NCBI GenBank assembly: GCA_902728285.1
Contig: CACVBU010000194.1
Span: 62,001 to 126,000 of the forward strand
Direction: 5' to 3'
From: Clytia hemisphaerica
Lineage: Eukaryota > Cnidaria > Hydrozoa > Leptothecata > Clytiidae
Length of the DNA stretch: 64,000 nucleotides
Made by a program: the position numbers and the translations under genes. Positions 21,123-30,856 of this stretch are shown here, piece by piece. How positions within the stretch are numbered: position 1 is the stretch's first letter; each line of letters opens with the position of its first letter. Below the pieces are notes generated by a model. The model made no database searches and had not been told where the DNA came from. It saw only the letters and a list, made by a program, of their open reading frames with translations.

Positions 21123-22810
21123 TTGCAGATATTTTCAATTCATATTTCAATAGGATAACTGAGAATCTTGACATTCCAAGCTGGGATTGCAATAACATGC
21201 CTTTGAAGTCTGATAATTCCTTAACTTCAAAATTTGAAAATCATCCAAGTATTAAGGAAATTCTTAAACACAAAACTTCTGAGGCTAAGTTTGAGTTTTC
21301 CCAAATTGGAGAGCAAGACATGCTCAAAGCTATTTTGAGCCTTAAGCCAAAGAAATCTGTAAGTGGAAATATACCGACTCGAGTGCTTAAAATTGCTGCC
21401 AGGTCGTGTGTCCCATTTCTAACTTTTTGCTTCAATGACTGTCTTTCATCAGGAACATTTCCTGATAGGCTTAAACTCGCTGACATCATTCCAAGTTTTA
21501 AAAAAGGCTCCTCAACTGATAAGTCAAATTACAGACCCATAAGTTTACTTCCTGTCGTCTCCAAGATTTTTGAACGTATCTTAGCAGATCAGCTTAATGA
21601 GCATTTGGAATCTTCGTTTTCAAGACTCCTTTGTGGATTTCGGAAGGGGCATAGCACTCAGCATGCCGTATTAAACTTAATAAGAAATTGGCAAAATGCT
21701 CTTGCTGATAATAAGAAAGTGGGTGCTGTTCTAATTGACTTATCGAAATCCTTTGACTGCTTACCTCATGACCTCCTGTTAGCCAAACTTTCAGCGTATG
21801 GCCTCGGAAATGACAGCCTTAAACTCATGCACAGTTACCTTAGCAATAGAAAGCACCGTGTTCGTATAGGTTCACATCTTAGTTCTTGGCTTGATATTTT
21901 CTTAGGTGTTCCCCAGGGATCTATTTTAGGTCCTTTATTATTCAACATATTCATTAATGATTTATTTTACATTATTCAAGAAATCTCAAACTTTGCCGAT
22001 GACAATACTTTATCCTCTACTGGCTCGAGTATTGCCGATGTAAATAGAAATTTATTAAACCAATTGAAAATTTTATTAGAGTGGTTTGAGTATAACTCTA
22101 TGGTTGCTAACCCTTCAAAATTCCAGCTGATATACCCGGGAACATTTAACCAAAATCTCTCTTTGAAAATCAAGGATATTGTCTTAAATAATGTTGAGGT
22201 TGTGAAACTTCTAGGGCTCAAAATCGATGATAAGATCTCTCTTCTTCCCCACGTGAGTGAGCTCTGTAAAACAATCCAACCAAAATTAAGGGCTCTTCGT
22301 AGGATGAGAAGCTTTCTGTCTGATGATCAAACTAAGATTCTTGTTAACTCTTATATCTTGTCACCTTTTAATTATTGCCCCCTGGTTTGGATGTTTTGTG
22401 GTAAAGGGGGAAGCAACCTTATAGACAAATGCCACTACAGAGCACTCCGTGCTATTAAAAACAGTAGTGGTGTTAGTTATGAGGACTTACTAGCAGATTG
22501 TAATGTAGAGACTATTCATGCACGCAATCTAAAACTTCTGTCCGTTGAAGTTTTCAAGTCAATCCAGCACATCGGACCTAGCATTATGCATGATATTTTC
22601 AATACAGGACAATCTGCTTATACCCTCCGTTCTGGTCATACGTTAGCTTTACCATTATATGAAAAATATGATAGTGTTTTTGCTGTAAATAAGAGCAGTC
22701 TCTACCTGGAACAAATTACCATCCTATATTAAGAACCTAGATTCACTAAAATCTTTTAAGGCTGCTCTGAAATCTGTTTCTCCTATATGCACCTGTAAAG
22801 GTTGCATTTA
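21123..22810 (+). pseudogene. LINE ORF2, reverse transcriptase and C-terminus
   Basis: Frame continuous with 14895-15336 after CACTA removal. It encodes FNSYFNRITENLD, then RT blocks: SNYRPISLLPVVSKIFERIL (finger), AVLIDLSKSFDCLPHDLL (block A with its Asp), GVPQGSILGPLLFNIFINDL (block B) and FADDNTLSS (catalytic F-A-D-D), followed by the thumb and a C-terminal region. A 1-nt frameshift near 22700 moves the last ~35 codons (PSYIKNLDSLKSFKAALKS, ending CTCKGC) into another frame, where they stop near 22809. All RT catalytic residues are present, so this is a fairly young copy disabled by truncation, the CACTA insertion and the frameshift. Confidence 0.9.
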
Positions 22811-22967
22811 GAAATATGGTTGACTCTACTTTTAAATGTGTTTTTAAACTTTATTAATTAATATTTTGTTATTTTTCTTCTTTTTTTTTTCTTTTTTTTT
22901 TACTAAGTTGGATTTAATTAGACTTTATATTCATTTGTAAAATCTAGATTTTTAGTACCCAACTTTA

Positions 22968-23005
22968 AATAAAGAATAAATAAATAAAATAAAATAAATA
23001 AAGAA
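22968..23005 (+). repeat. AATAAA-type LINE 3' tail
   Basis: Repeated AATAAA/TAAAATA units mark the 3' end of the LINE, immediately before parvovirus-like sequence resumes. Confidence 0.8.
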
Positions 23006-23761
23006 TTAGAGAATATGGTTCCGTCGAATCAAATTGAAAGTATTAAAAAACAAATGTTTAATCAACACGCTAATGACGAATTTGTACCTTATTCTGATCA
23101 GGTTAATAAAGTAGAAGATTATAACGAAACTGAAGGAAAAGTTTTTTCTAAATTTTGGAGCACCTTTTTATCAACTGTTTCTGACGAGAACGGCATGACT
23201 ATGGACGCCCTTATTTCGGAAATATTTTCGATCTTGTCTTTACAAAAACCTAAAAAGTCTACTATCTTTTTGCTTGGTGCCAGTGACTCTGGTAAATCGT
23301 TTTTGGTTCGTATTCTCACGTCCGTTTGAGCCAAGTATGAAGTAGGTGTCATTGCAACTACCTGTGGTAGACCGTCAGATTTTTGGTTGCAAGACTGTCT
23401 TAACAAACAGGTTTATCGTTCAGAAGAAGTCCGTTTTGGTGATCAAGACGTGTTTCAGCGATGGAAACAACTAATGGAGGGGAACGACATGCTGGAAACC
23501 CAAATTAAGTACGGTTCTTCCAAGTTTATCCCTCGTCGGCCAGGTGTTTACACCGCTAACGCTGACTACAAAGAACAGATTACTGAACTCTTCGACCAGG
23601 AATTCCAAACCGTTCAGAACCGATGCTTGTTATTAATGTTGAATCAGAATTTAGCTAATATTATTCCTACTTATATTTTAGAATATGTCAGTCAAAGAAA
23701 TTCGAAAGCAATGAAATACTTGTATAATTATTATAGTTTACGCCCCTCTGAGATCTTATAA
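23006..23761 (+). pseudogene. Parvovirus NS1-like superfamily 3 helicase
   Basis: This is the C-terminal, ATP-driven helicase part of the replication protein, in the same phase family as 13467-14895. Walker A reads GASDSGKS (near 23278). A Walker B-type acidic pair, EEV, follows a YRS context (near 23415). The B' region has the GN-D/K-Y-G spacing and ends with a Pro-x-x-x-TAN stretch, the sensor Asn expected in parvovirus SF3 helicases. A single in-frame TGA at 23327-23329 sits just after Walker A, and the frame otherwise runs open to TAA at 23759-23761. Bidnavirus helicases are an alternative, since they descend from the same family. Confidence 0.75.
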
Positions 23762-23866
23762 GGGCGTAAACTGTCACGTAGGGGTCGACTGTACCGTCTC
23801 GGTTCGACTGACTAGCGATAGCTCAAGAAAGAAGATTGTGATGTGGTTTGACTCGATTTATTTTTG

Positions 23867-23874
23867 TATAAATA
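23867..23874 (+). promoter_or_regulatory. TATA box before the structural frames
   Basis: TATAAATA lies between the helicase stop (23761) and the downstream overlapping frames, where parvoviruses place the capsid promoter. A purine-rich start-site candidate follows about 30 bp later. Position supports it; activity is inference. Confidence 0.5.
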
Positions 23875-25041
23875 TTGGACTCTGTTACTTTTTTTTTAAT
23901 TATGATTTGGACATCGACGTGTCATCTACTGTACGACGAGTGTGTTAGACATAACTTATACGCTTGTATGTTATTTCAAATATTGGGCTGTAAAAATCTA
24001 TGGGTGCCACTGCTAGCTCTCAGCCCGCTGCTCATCTTCCCACTGATAAATCTTACAAACAAAAGTGGTCAGAAGAAACCGGAAAGAACAAATCTGAAGC
24101 ACCAACTCATTCGTCTCAAGGGCACCCTACCCTACCACACTCGCGGTTACGTTGACCGATTTATCGAAGGAACCGCACAGCAGACTATTAGTCAGATCTA
24201 CGAGCATTTTCCAACATTTACCGGATCTAGGAGCTACTACCAACCAATTAAAGGACGCGCTCCACCCGTGGCACCAAAGTTTACTCCTAGATCAACACAC
24301 GGGAAATTAGCAGACCGTTTTCTTTCTGTACGTACACAACATGCTGCGGAAAAGACACCTCAAGGTGCCGTACACCCATCCAAAATCCGTCCCACCGTGG
24401 AGCCGCCAAGGCCGGAAACATACCAAAACATTTCACCACCGCGCACCAGATCTGGCAACAAGTACTCCAAATTCAACACTGCAACGAGCGTCGACACCAC
24501 TCAACCAAAGTTCAAGACTCAACGAACAAGACTCGGCTCTCCAGGAAAGGCTATCAGAAATCGACCAAAGTCCAATAAACGACCAGACCAACTCCAGCTT
24601 CGACTTCAACATAAGCCAACCGTCCGTCCAAGAAGTAGGGTCCCCCCAGTCAGAACAAATATCGAACCTGATGGCGAACTCTACCCTAGACTCCTTGACG
24701 ACGATGAACAACCAGGATATGACTCTTTCGAACTTACAAGACCCCGAACAAGACCCAGAGGCAAGCGACCAGAGTTTACCAACGGACAACCTGAAGTCGG
24801 AATCGGTGACATGCCCTGGGGAGAAGCCCAAAATTTCGCCACGAAGAACAAGGACAGGGCGTATATACCACCCGGGCGTAACGGGGACAACATTCAACCA
24901 GCCACAACCCCCCAACAAGACATTAATGGGCAAGACGATTCCGGGACAGAGGAGTACTACTACTACACCCGACCTGGGCGAGGAAAACGAAAAAAACGAC
25001 GACGGAGAGACAGCCCGTTTGGACTACCAAGTTTTATTTAA
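23875..25041 (+). pseudogene. Virus-like structural or accessory frame 1
   Basis: A 388-codon frame without stops. The first ~60 codons are hydrophobic and probably not translated as such. From about 24060 it encodes a Pro/Arg/Thr-rich, low-complexity protein ending in a strongly basic GKRKKRRRRD segment (about 24985-25015), like a nuclear-localisation signal, then SPFGLPSF. From 24341 to 25041 it overlaps a second long open frame. No domain recognised. It follows the TATA box and precedes the capsid-like frame, so it may be a capsid extension or an accessory protein. Confidence 0.45.
24000..24155 (+). pseudogene. Short frame with an N-myristoylation-type start
   Basis: An ATG at 24000 opens a 51-codon frame starting MGATASS, which fits the Gly2/Ser6 consensus for N-myristoylation; the rest is Ser/Thr/Pro-rich. 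It is the third frame open over this stretch and is in phase with the capsid-like frame at 25245. It may be incidental or the 5' coding exon of a spliced product. Confidence 0.3.
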
Positions 25042-25261
25042 CGATCTGTCTCGTGCCGTAATGTTTCGATACGAAGTAAACGATTTTTACTCGGATCAAT
25101 TTGGATCCTATATAAAGGAAGCTTTGCAGACTTTAGAAAGTAACTTTCTCATGCTAAAGAAGGAACACGCAAAGTTCGGACAACTTATAAAAGTTCTTGG
25201 AGACGAAGTCACAAACGAAGAAGATTTTGGAAACGCTTTAGACAATGTCAACGGAAGTTGA
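24341..25261 (+). pseudogene. Virus-like frame 2, overlapping frame 1
   Basis: A 306-codon frame overlaps frame 1 for 700 nt. Its N-terminal two-thirds is Ser/Thr/Asn/Gln-rich; its last ~75 codons (after 25020) are outside the overlap and look folded: YQVLFNDLSRAVMFRYEVND, then LESNFLMLKKEHAKFGQ and an acidic end. It overlaps the start of the capsid-like frame by 17 nt. Both overlapping frames staying open in a decayed sequence suggests both were once under constraint. Confidence 0.45.
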
Positions 25262-25774
25262 ATCACACCCCGAAGGGGCTCCGGAACAATTAAACACTAA
25301 TGTAACGAAACCTTATTCTGGATGGGAAGAACATACAGTCACGCAAACATATCTCTTCAGTAATGTAATTAAAGGAATGTACCCTCAGTGGGACCCGAAA
25401 GAAGGACCCGGTTCGTTTGATCCGGAAATATACAAGTTAGACATGAGAGACATTAAATTTTAAATTGGAATCGACCAACTTCGTAAAGAACTTATTGGAG
25501 CACAAAGCTGGATACCGACAGGTTCTCACATTGAAGTCACCAATATATGCTGTGTTCAACAAGACGGTCAAAAAGGCTCCGGATTAGAGAAAGATGTCAT
25601 GAAAGTGAGTGTCAATCTCGCACGTATATCCGGTTCACGAGCGATGATCGCCGACGGTTACGTTTACGATAAGAAAGATAAGGACATCCACGACTTAATG
25701 GCAAAAGCACGTATAAACACTGAAGCTAACACGTACACGAACTGTTGTCTGCAGAAAATCCAATTTGCAACAAA
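25245..25774 (+). pseudogene. Capsid-like frame, truncated at the insertion boundary
   Basis: ATG at 25245; one in-frame TAA at 25461-25463; then open to the right boundary of the insertion. The second part includes a WIPTGS stretch (about 25510) followed by alternating beta-like segments and DGQKGSG, reminiscent of the strand B region of parvovirus capsid proteins, where a W-x-x-P-x-G-(S/T) motif precedes a basic beta strand. The remaining capsid gene is absent: gypsy sequence starts directly after. Capsid assignment is mainly by position and short motif, hence moderate to low confidence. Confidence 0.4.
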
Positions 25775-27680
25775 GTATGGAACTATCGAATTATGAATCC
25801 CAATCCTTCTCCAGTTTTGCTTAGAGCATGCACACGTGTAGCTGACATGTTTGTATTTGAATCCCTTCCAAGCGCGGCGCCTGACATTAACTCGATATCG
25901 CTGCCGGTTACTGATGAGATAGAATTTGATTTGACAGATTGCGTTTTGACGAATTCTCAAATTGAACAACTCAAGGGTCTATTTTTGCAATACGTTGATG
26001 ATTTTTCTACTTCTGAAACGGATCTAGGGCGTACTTCTTTAGTGAAGCACCATATCTCTTTGAATGATAGCACGGCTCAGCGAGCGCAACCATACCGAGT
26101 TAATGTCGTACACAAGGAAGAGATTAAGCGTCAGATCGATGCGATGCTTAGTAGCGATATTATTGAGGAAAGTGTCAGTCCATGGAGATCGCCTATAATT
26201 TTGGTCCCAAAAAAGGATGGTAAAATGTGTTTCTGCATTGACTATCGCCGCTTGAATGCGCAAACAGTGAAAGACTTCTATGCCTTACCTAGGATTGACA
26301 GTCTATCAGGAATGGCGTTGTTTTCAACTTTGGATGCGCGAAAGGGTTGTTGGCAAATCGAATTAGATGATGAATCGCGCCCTCTGACAGCCTTTACATC
26401 ACGTTACGGCCTTTATCAATATAAATACTAATTCCCCATCGGTTTTCTAGTGTTTAGTTCAGTTGTTACTTCGGGGAATAGAATGGGAATATGCGCTTTG
26501 TTACATCGATGATATTATTGTCTTTTCTAAGGACTTTAATTCTCATTTGAAGCATCTGGAGACGGTTTTTCAGCGTTTTCGTGAAGCAAACATAAAATTC
26601 ACTCCAAAAAAATGTCGTTTTGCAGTACCTAAGGTTAATTATTTAGGTCACGTGGTTTCCAGTAATGGGGTCCAACCGGACCCTGAAAAGATCTCATTGA
26701 TAAAGAATTATCCGGTACCCCAAAATCCAAAGCAAATCAAACAATTCATGGATTTGATCGGTTATTACCGACGTTTTGTTAAAGATTTTTCACAAACTGC
26801 AGTCCCTTTGTACAGGCTTTTAAAGAAAAATGTGAAATTTGAATGGTCTTCAGAATGCCAAGAGGTTTTTCAAAGCCTGGTGAATGCCATGATTAGCCCT
26901 CCAATACTGGCTTTTCCTGATTTTTCTTTGCCCTTTACTTTGTATGTCGATGTCAGTGGTCAAGCAATTGGTATGATTCTTTCCCAGGAACAAAATGGTG
27001 CGGAGAGAGTAATTGCGTATGCTGGTCGAACTCTAAGTAAGGCTGAGAGGAATTTTTCTACTACTGAATTGGAAGCACTGAGTCTTATTGCGGGTGTTAA
27101 GCATTTTGATAAATATTTGAGCGCCGCAGAATTCACTGTTGTAACTGATCATCATTCTTTGAAATGGCTTCTTAGTTTGAAAAGCCCTTCTTCACGTCTT
27201 GCTCACTGGGCTCTTAAAGTTCAACAATATAACTTTAAAGTGATCCATAGGCCAGGAAAGAATCACGCCAATGCTGGTGCTATCTCAAGAGCTCCTCACT
27301 TAGCAATCAATTCATCACTACGAACACCGGGTTATGCCTCTCAAGAGCTCAAAAACAGGATAAGGAATTATCTTACCTCATCCATTATCTTAAGAATGAT
27401 AACTTTCACACCGGTGATCCTGATAAGACTGCCGCTATTTCGGAAAATTATTTTCTCGACGAGGATGGAATTTTGTATCATATTGCTTATGCTGAGTCTA
27501 AAAGAAAATCTTCTTTGCTAATCTGCCTTGTTCTTCCATCGTCATTGCGATTTGAGGTCCTAGCATGGGCTCATGATAACTGTGTAGGCGCGCATCAAGG
27601 AATTGAAAAGAAATATCTTAAAATCAATTCGTTATCAGGCAAAGCTCGTCCCTCTCATGGTTCACACCACGTTGGTACTT
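25775..27680 (+). pseudogene. Ty3/gypsy Pol, right part of the split element
   Basis: This resumes the gypsy frame in phase with 13090-13466: the protease-RT linker with RIMNPNPSPVLLRAC, then RT blocks VSPWRSPIILVPKKDGKMCF, FCIDYRRLNAQTVKDFYALP and TLDARKGCWQIELDDESR. Around 26430-26465 the stretch normally carrying the PFGL-NAP block is garbled by small indels. RT continues with YIDDIIVFS, PKKCRF and GLIGYYRRFVKDFS-like sequence, then RNase H (DVSGQAIGMILSQ, TELEALSLI, TDHHSLKWLL; the last motif reads NAGAISR, with the usual Asp changed to Gly). A frameshift near 27370 precedes the integrase N-terminus (HDNCVGAHQG), which breaks off at about 27625. Confidence 0.85.
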
Positions 27681-27684
27681 ATGG

Positions 27685-28241
27685 TTGATGTACCACACAA
27701 CGCAGGGTGAATTGAACTTGATGGGATACGGCTCACGCCCCTCACCATTTGGAGGATTCGTGAGCAATCCACACTTTCAGGAATTATTTGCAAGAGCTGG
27801 CGCCATAAAGAAAAGAGAGCATCGAAGTATCCTGAGACGGGTCCGAAGGAGAGGAACGGTATGTGTGGACCTCACCCGACTCATCTCCTGGACGGACGAA
27901 CGAGTCATCATGCGACCACTGGCCAAACGCACCGGTAATGGAGCTGATGGATTGTCACGAAATAGGGTTATAAGGGATTGGAGTCGCGGGAAAAAAGTTT
28001 CATCTCGCAACACAAACGATGAACGCACGACGAACGAACCGTGTTGTACAGTTTGCATGGACCAGATTGGCAACAGCGACACGCAAACCAGTTGCTGTGG
28101 ATAGCTAGCATTCTGCAGGAATTGTTTGGACATTTATATGGATTTTTCTTCGGACAGCACTTATCCTGTGGCAAAGAGTTGCCCACTGTGCAACTGGGAA
28201 TGGCCTGACGGTCCAAGAATGGTGCCAAGACAAGAAGGTCA
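27685..28241 (+). pseudogene. RING-finger protein remnant
   Basis: An open frame of 139 codons from 27685 (ATG at 27685) includes an Arg-rich basic stretch (ILRRVRRRGTVCVDLTRLIS) and leads to a C-terminal RING finger: CCTVC, then SCCG, FCRNC and CPLC. A TAG at 28102-28104 falls exactly where the zinc-binding His is expected, and the frame continues to TAA at 28239-28241. RING domains are usually E3 ubiquitin ligases. It sits directly against the truncated gypsy end, in no known operon or element. It could be a host gene fragment or a cargo gene of another mobile element. Confidence 0.6.
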
Positions 28242-28244
28242 ATA

Positions 28245-28560
28245 AACCAAAAAGATTGTAGTATTTTATGTTGGAAAGTTATTAATTTACTTAGTTTTAG
28301 AATGTATCTTTGACGAAATCTTGTAACGAGGACGTCACATTTTTTTTGTGGGGGGGGGGGGGGTTTAGGCAGCCATATTTCATTTTGGCCCATCTTCGGT
28401 ATGGCTAGCATGCCGAAGGATATTTGATAAGGAGCCTGCAACTTTCAGTAGAAGGGGGATATAATTAATATGATTATGGAGTAAAGACATGCAGGTAATG
28501 CATACCAAAAAAGTAAGTTCAAATTAATCTCAATCAATTCTTATCCCCGGAACAGTAATG
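28245..28560. other. Spacer with a poly(G) run
   Basis: No gene. A T-rich run followed by 14 G lies at about 28330-28362. Confidence 0.6.
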
Positions 28561-28573
28561 TCAACCCTCAGCT

Positions 28574-28740
28574 GACATGCCCCCAGTGGACCCAAAATTC
28601 ACGCCATTTTTTGATTTCACGCCATCACGGCTGAAAAATTTGATTTTCACGATCACGCCGATTTTTTTCGATTTCACGCCATTACGCCTAGAAAGTTTAG
28701 TTGTCACGCTCATATTCTCTGGATAAATTCACGTATAATT
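28574..28740 (+). repeat. TTCACGCC-rich dispersed repeat
   Basis: It starts CCCCCAGTGGACCC and contains at least five TTCACGCCAT/ATCACG motifs in an AT-rich background. It is similar in design to the GCGTGAAT-rich element at 44479-44809 (reverse-complement motif GTGAA/TTCAC and a CCCCCAG(C/T)GG end). Confidence 0.5.
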
Positions 28741-28749
28741 CCTTTTTTT

Positions 28750-29110
28750 GGTAAAACTATGAGGGGCCACGCCCCTCGCCCCACGCCCCCCACGTCCCCC
28801 GTTGACGGTTTTCAGTTTAGTTTGGCTACAATCGCCCTCATTTACTCTTATTTTTCCAAAATATGGTTTAAACATCACAGGATTCCTTTGATCAACGCCA
28901 ATCTGCTCAAAATTACACCTCATAATAAACCTGTTGCTTCTCTCTGGCTTTGCTATGAATATATATTCCCTGAAATAAAGAACCTGATGTCTTTGATGCG
29001 TCTAAGAATAAGCATCTAAGAAAGAGAGGAAAATGTTACTTACGGAGGAAGCGCAACCATGGTTTGCGCCGACGGGAGAAATTTTCAATTTTCGACCCAC
29101 TCATAGCATT
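28750..29110 (+). repeat. Dispersed repeat, partner of 43590-44030
   Basis: It runs from ATGAGGGGCCACGCCCC to the palindrome-bearing end GCGCAACCATGGTTTGCGC with ACGGGAGAAATTTTCAATTT. The partner at 43590-44030 has the same order, about 85-90% alike by eye, plus an extra copy of the terminal palindrome on its left. Confidence 0.75.
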
Positions 29111-29242
29111 TGAAAAAACGGCCTATTAGAGCCCTAAAATTTCTAGATGAAAGAACGTTCTACGCAGAGACGTAGTGAGAGCCACGATTTTAAATTTTAT
29201 AACTTTGTTTTTGAAGTTTGTTTACAATTTAAGTCGATATAA

Positions 29243-29449
29243 TATGAGAGTTTATCAGACTCATCAGATTCTTTAGATTCATCAGATTCTTCATCACCGT
29301 CATTATCGTCAAAAATTCAATTCACCATAAAAAGAAGAAAAAAGAATTCCAAACAACGACTTACATTCACTGATCCCCTCAAAAGCACCACCACTACCAC
29401 CAAAATCAGACAAACCACCAGAGTCGTTCGTTTGGACTTGTTTCTTTAA
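29243..29449 (+). CDS. Ser/Asp-rich protein segment with basic tail
   Basis: 68 open codons without an in-frame ATG, ending TAA at 29447-29449. The first third is (D)SSDS repeats; next comes SLSSKIQFTIKRRKKNSKQR, a basic nuclear-localisation-like stretch, then a Thr-rich run and a TTRVVRLDLFL end. The copy at 3163-3258 shares the repeats and SKIQFT. Probably an exon or a decayed gene. Function unknown. Confidence 0.45.
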   Translation, partial: YESLSDSSDSLDSSDSSSPSLSSKIQFTIKRRKKNSKQRLTFTDPLKSTTTTTKIRQTTRVVRLDLFL

Positions 29450-29450
29450 A

Positions 29451-29704
29451 ATGTTCTACAACTATTTCCTTACGTTGTCTTTTCCTACAATCAAGAGGAA
29501 ACGAACTCCACGGGAGTTGTTTTGCTTCTCTACTGATGTAACGCACAAAATGTAGATCACGGCGAAGAAGGTTGAGAATTATATGGTTTTGATGGACAAT
29601 ATGTTAGGGGATTTGACAAAGATAAAGAGAGAATGCTTTGTACATTAGATGAATTTAAATTAGAATTATTAGATACATATGATGATTACAAGAAGGAAGT
29701 TTAA
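29451..29704 (+). CDS. Short frames: KRKRTPR-motif protein and acidic follow-on
   Basis: ATG at 29451 encodes 34 residues (MFYNYFLTLSFPTIKRKRTP...). A TAG at 29553 ends it, but the same frame reopens as KKVENYMVLMDNMLGDL. A second frame over the same stretch encodes YGFDGQYVRGFDKDKERMLC and ends at 29702-29704. The frame at 39224-39349 starts with the same FPTIKRKRTPR block, which is good evidence that this is a conserved protein motif. It directly follows the Ser/Asp-rich segment, overlapping the end of that frame by position only. Confidence 0.4.
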
Positions 29705-29791
29705 ATAATATGAGCGAAACAACTCATGCACGAACTAATATAGCGTTATCAGATTTGGGTTTATCCTGATTATAAATTTTCCCTTTAAATT

Positions 29792-30097
29792 CTATATATA
29801 TATATTACAGTCAAGAGTTGATTTAGGTAATTCAGGTATTTGTCCTTTTGCGTAAGTTACACCAGACCAGAATGCAATACAAGGTAAAACCCATGTTATG
29901 GGATAATGATTATCTGCATAAGTGTTTGTATCCAAGAGTTCCCATGTTTTGTTATTTGAACCTTTGAATTCTTCTGTTGTCCAGGCCGGGAACTTTTGAT
30001 AGAATCTGTACGGAAAGTTGTTACAGGTGTTTCGTAACGGTCCTTTTGATTTTTGTTCATAAACAACCAAAGTCACTGAGTTTGTTGGGTCGACCAT
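29792..30097 (-). CDS. Uncharacterised 101-residue frame, minus strand
   Basis: ATG at 30097; starts MVDPTNSVTLVVYEQ, contains RNTCNNFPYRFYQKFPAWTT and DTNTYADNHYPITWVLPCIA. It looks like part of a folded protein, not chance sequence. The first ~25 codons are repeated, with the same frame, on the minus strand of each array unit (ending near 33355 and 36618) and near 11585, but there the rest is missing. So this is the only copy that extends past the unit boundary. No family recognised. Confidence 0.45.
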   Translation of the reverse strand: MVDPTNSVTLVVYEQKSKGPLRNTCNNFPYRFYQKFPAWTTEEFKGSNNKTWELLDTNTYADNHYPITWVLPCIAFWSGVTYAKGQIPELPKSTLDCNIYI

Positions 30098-30773
30098 GAA
30101 GTTATTTGTACAACGTTTGAATGATTAGTTGTAATTGAACAGGAATTAAAGTGAATGCTGTGTATAAGTGAATAGAATTAGTGGCAGAGAATAATCTGGA
30201 TCAACCATCTTTGCAAAGTAGATTTCATCTGGATAAGATTCAGCTGAAATTTTCGTTGTTCTTTTGTTGTTGATCTTTTCCAGGAAAGGTTCTTGTATCA
30301 GGAATAGATGGTAATAAAAAAAACAAAGAAGAAGAAATAATAACTTCTCTTTTGATTGGATAATGGTACATTGTGTTGCCTATTGCTCATTCTGATGTTG
30401 ACAAAATCTATGATTGGTGGAATTGATATTAACGTATCAGTCACGTACAGATGACAACACGGAAACAACAACTAGGACAACATCTAAGTTTCCTTTTTAC
30501 AGTTCGTCAATGAATTACTGCTTCCGTTCCTAGCAAAAAGGATAAAGTAACAGAAGCGGACGTGATAAGTCAATACAGATCTATCATTGCCTATAAATAT
30601 TATGATAATTACAGTAAATCACAGCTTTTGAAGTCCAAAGGAAGAGAGATAGTAATTTTTATTATAATTTGAGAACATTTTGAGTTTTGGTGCAACTAAA
30701 CAATATTTGAAAATTAACATTCAACTATTTTTTTTAATTTAAATACCCTGAAACGAAATACTTTGAAAATAAA

Positions 30774-30856
30774 AATGGATCCGTCAGGGCTACCAGGTGT
30801 TGTAGCCGAGCTTGGCGTGGTGCCGACGACTTCATTTGCTGCTATTACGTTCCGGT
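30774..30856 (+). CDS. Cysteine-rich exon with donor site, copy 1
   Basis: Encodes NGSVRATRCC-SRAWRGADDFICCYYVP-like sequence and ends at a strong donor (CCG|GTAAGTGG). It is a degenerate duplicate of the 3' end of the frame at 31112-31345, about 470 bp away, so the unit contains an internal exon duplication. Confidence 0.45.

Larger units (their letters stand above)
14895..23005 (+). mobile_element. CR1-like LINE, 5'-truncated, interrupted by a CACTA element
   Basis: The LINE starts near 14895 inside ORF2 (no endonuclease domain), continues to 15336, is interrupted by the CACTA element, resumes at 21123 and ends at about 23005 in an AATAAA-type microsatellite tail (22968-23005). 5' truncation and a short tandem 3' tail are typical of CR1-clade retrotransposition. 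The 3' UTR (22810-22965) has T-rich tracts. It splits the parvovirus-like replication gene. A short AATAT is present at both junctions, a weak target-duplication candidate. Confidence 0.85.
13467..25774 (+). mobile_element. Endogenous parvovirus-like sequence inserted in the gypsy element (itself interrupted)
   Basis: Between two copies of GTATG (13462-13466 and 25775-25779) lies a segment unrelated to gypsy. Without the nested LINE (about 14895-23005) it is about 4.2 kb. It holds, in order, a replication-protein-like frame, a superfamily 3 helicase of the parvovirus NS1 type, a TATA box, and overlapping frames leading into a capsid-like frame that stops at the right boundary. No terminal hairpin or inverted repeats are visible, so both genome ends appear to be missing. 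Known: parvovirus relatives are common as genomic fossils. Inferred: viral origin, from helicase motifs plus gene order. Confidence 0.65.

Noticed and set aside
23006..23761. Polinton/Maverick or adintovirus origin for the 13.5-25.8 kb segment
   Set aside because: The helicase has parvovirus-type SF3 motifs. No polymerase B, integrase or long terminal repeats were found, and the flanking duplication is 5 bp rather than 6.
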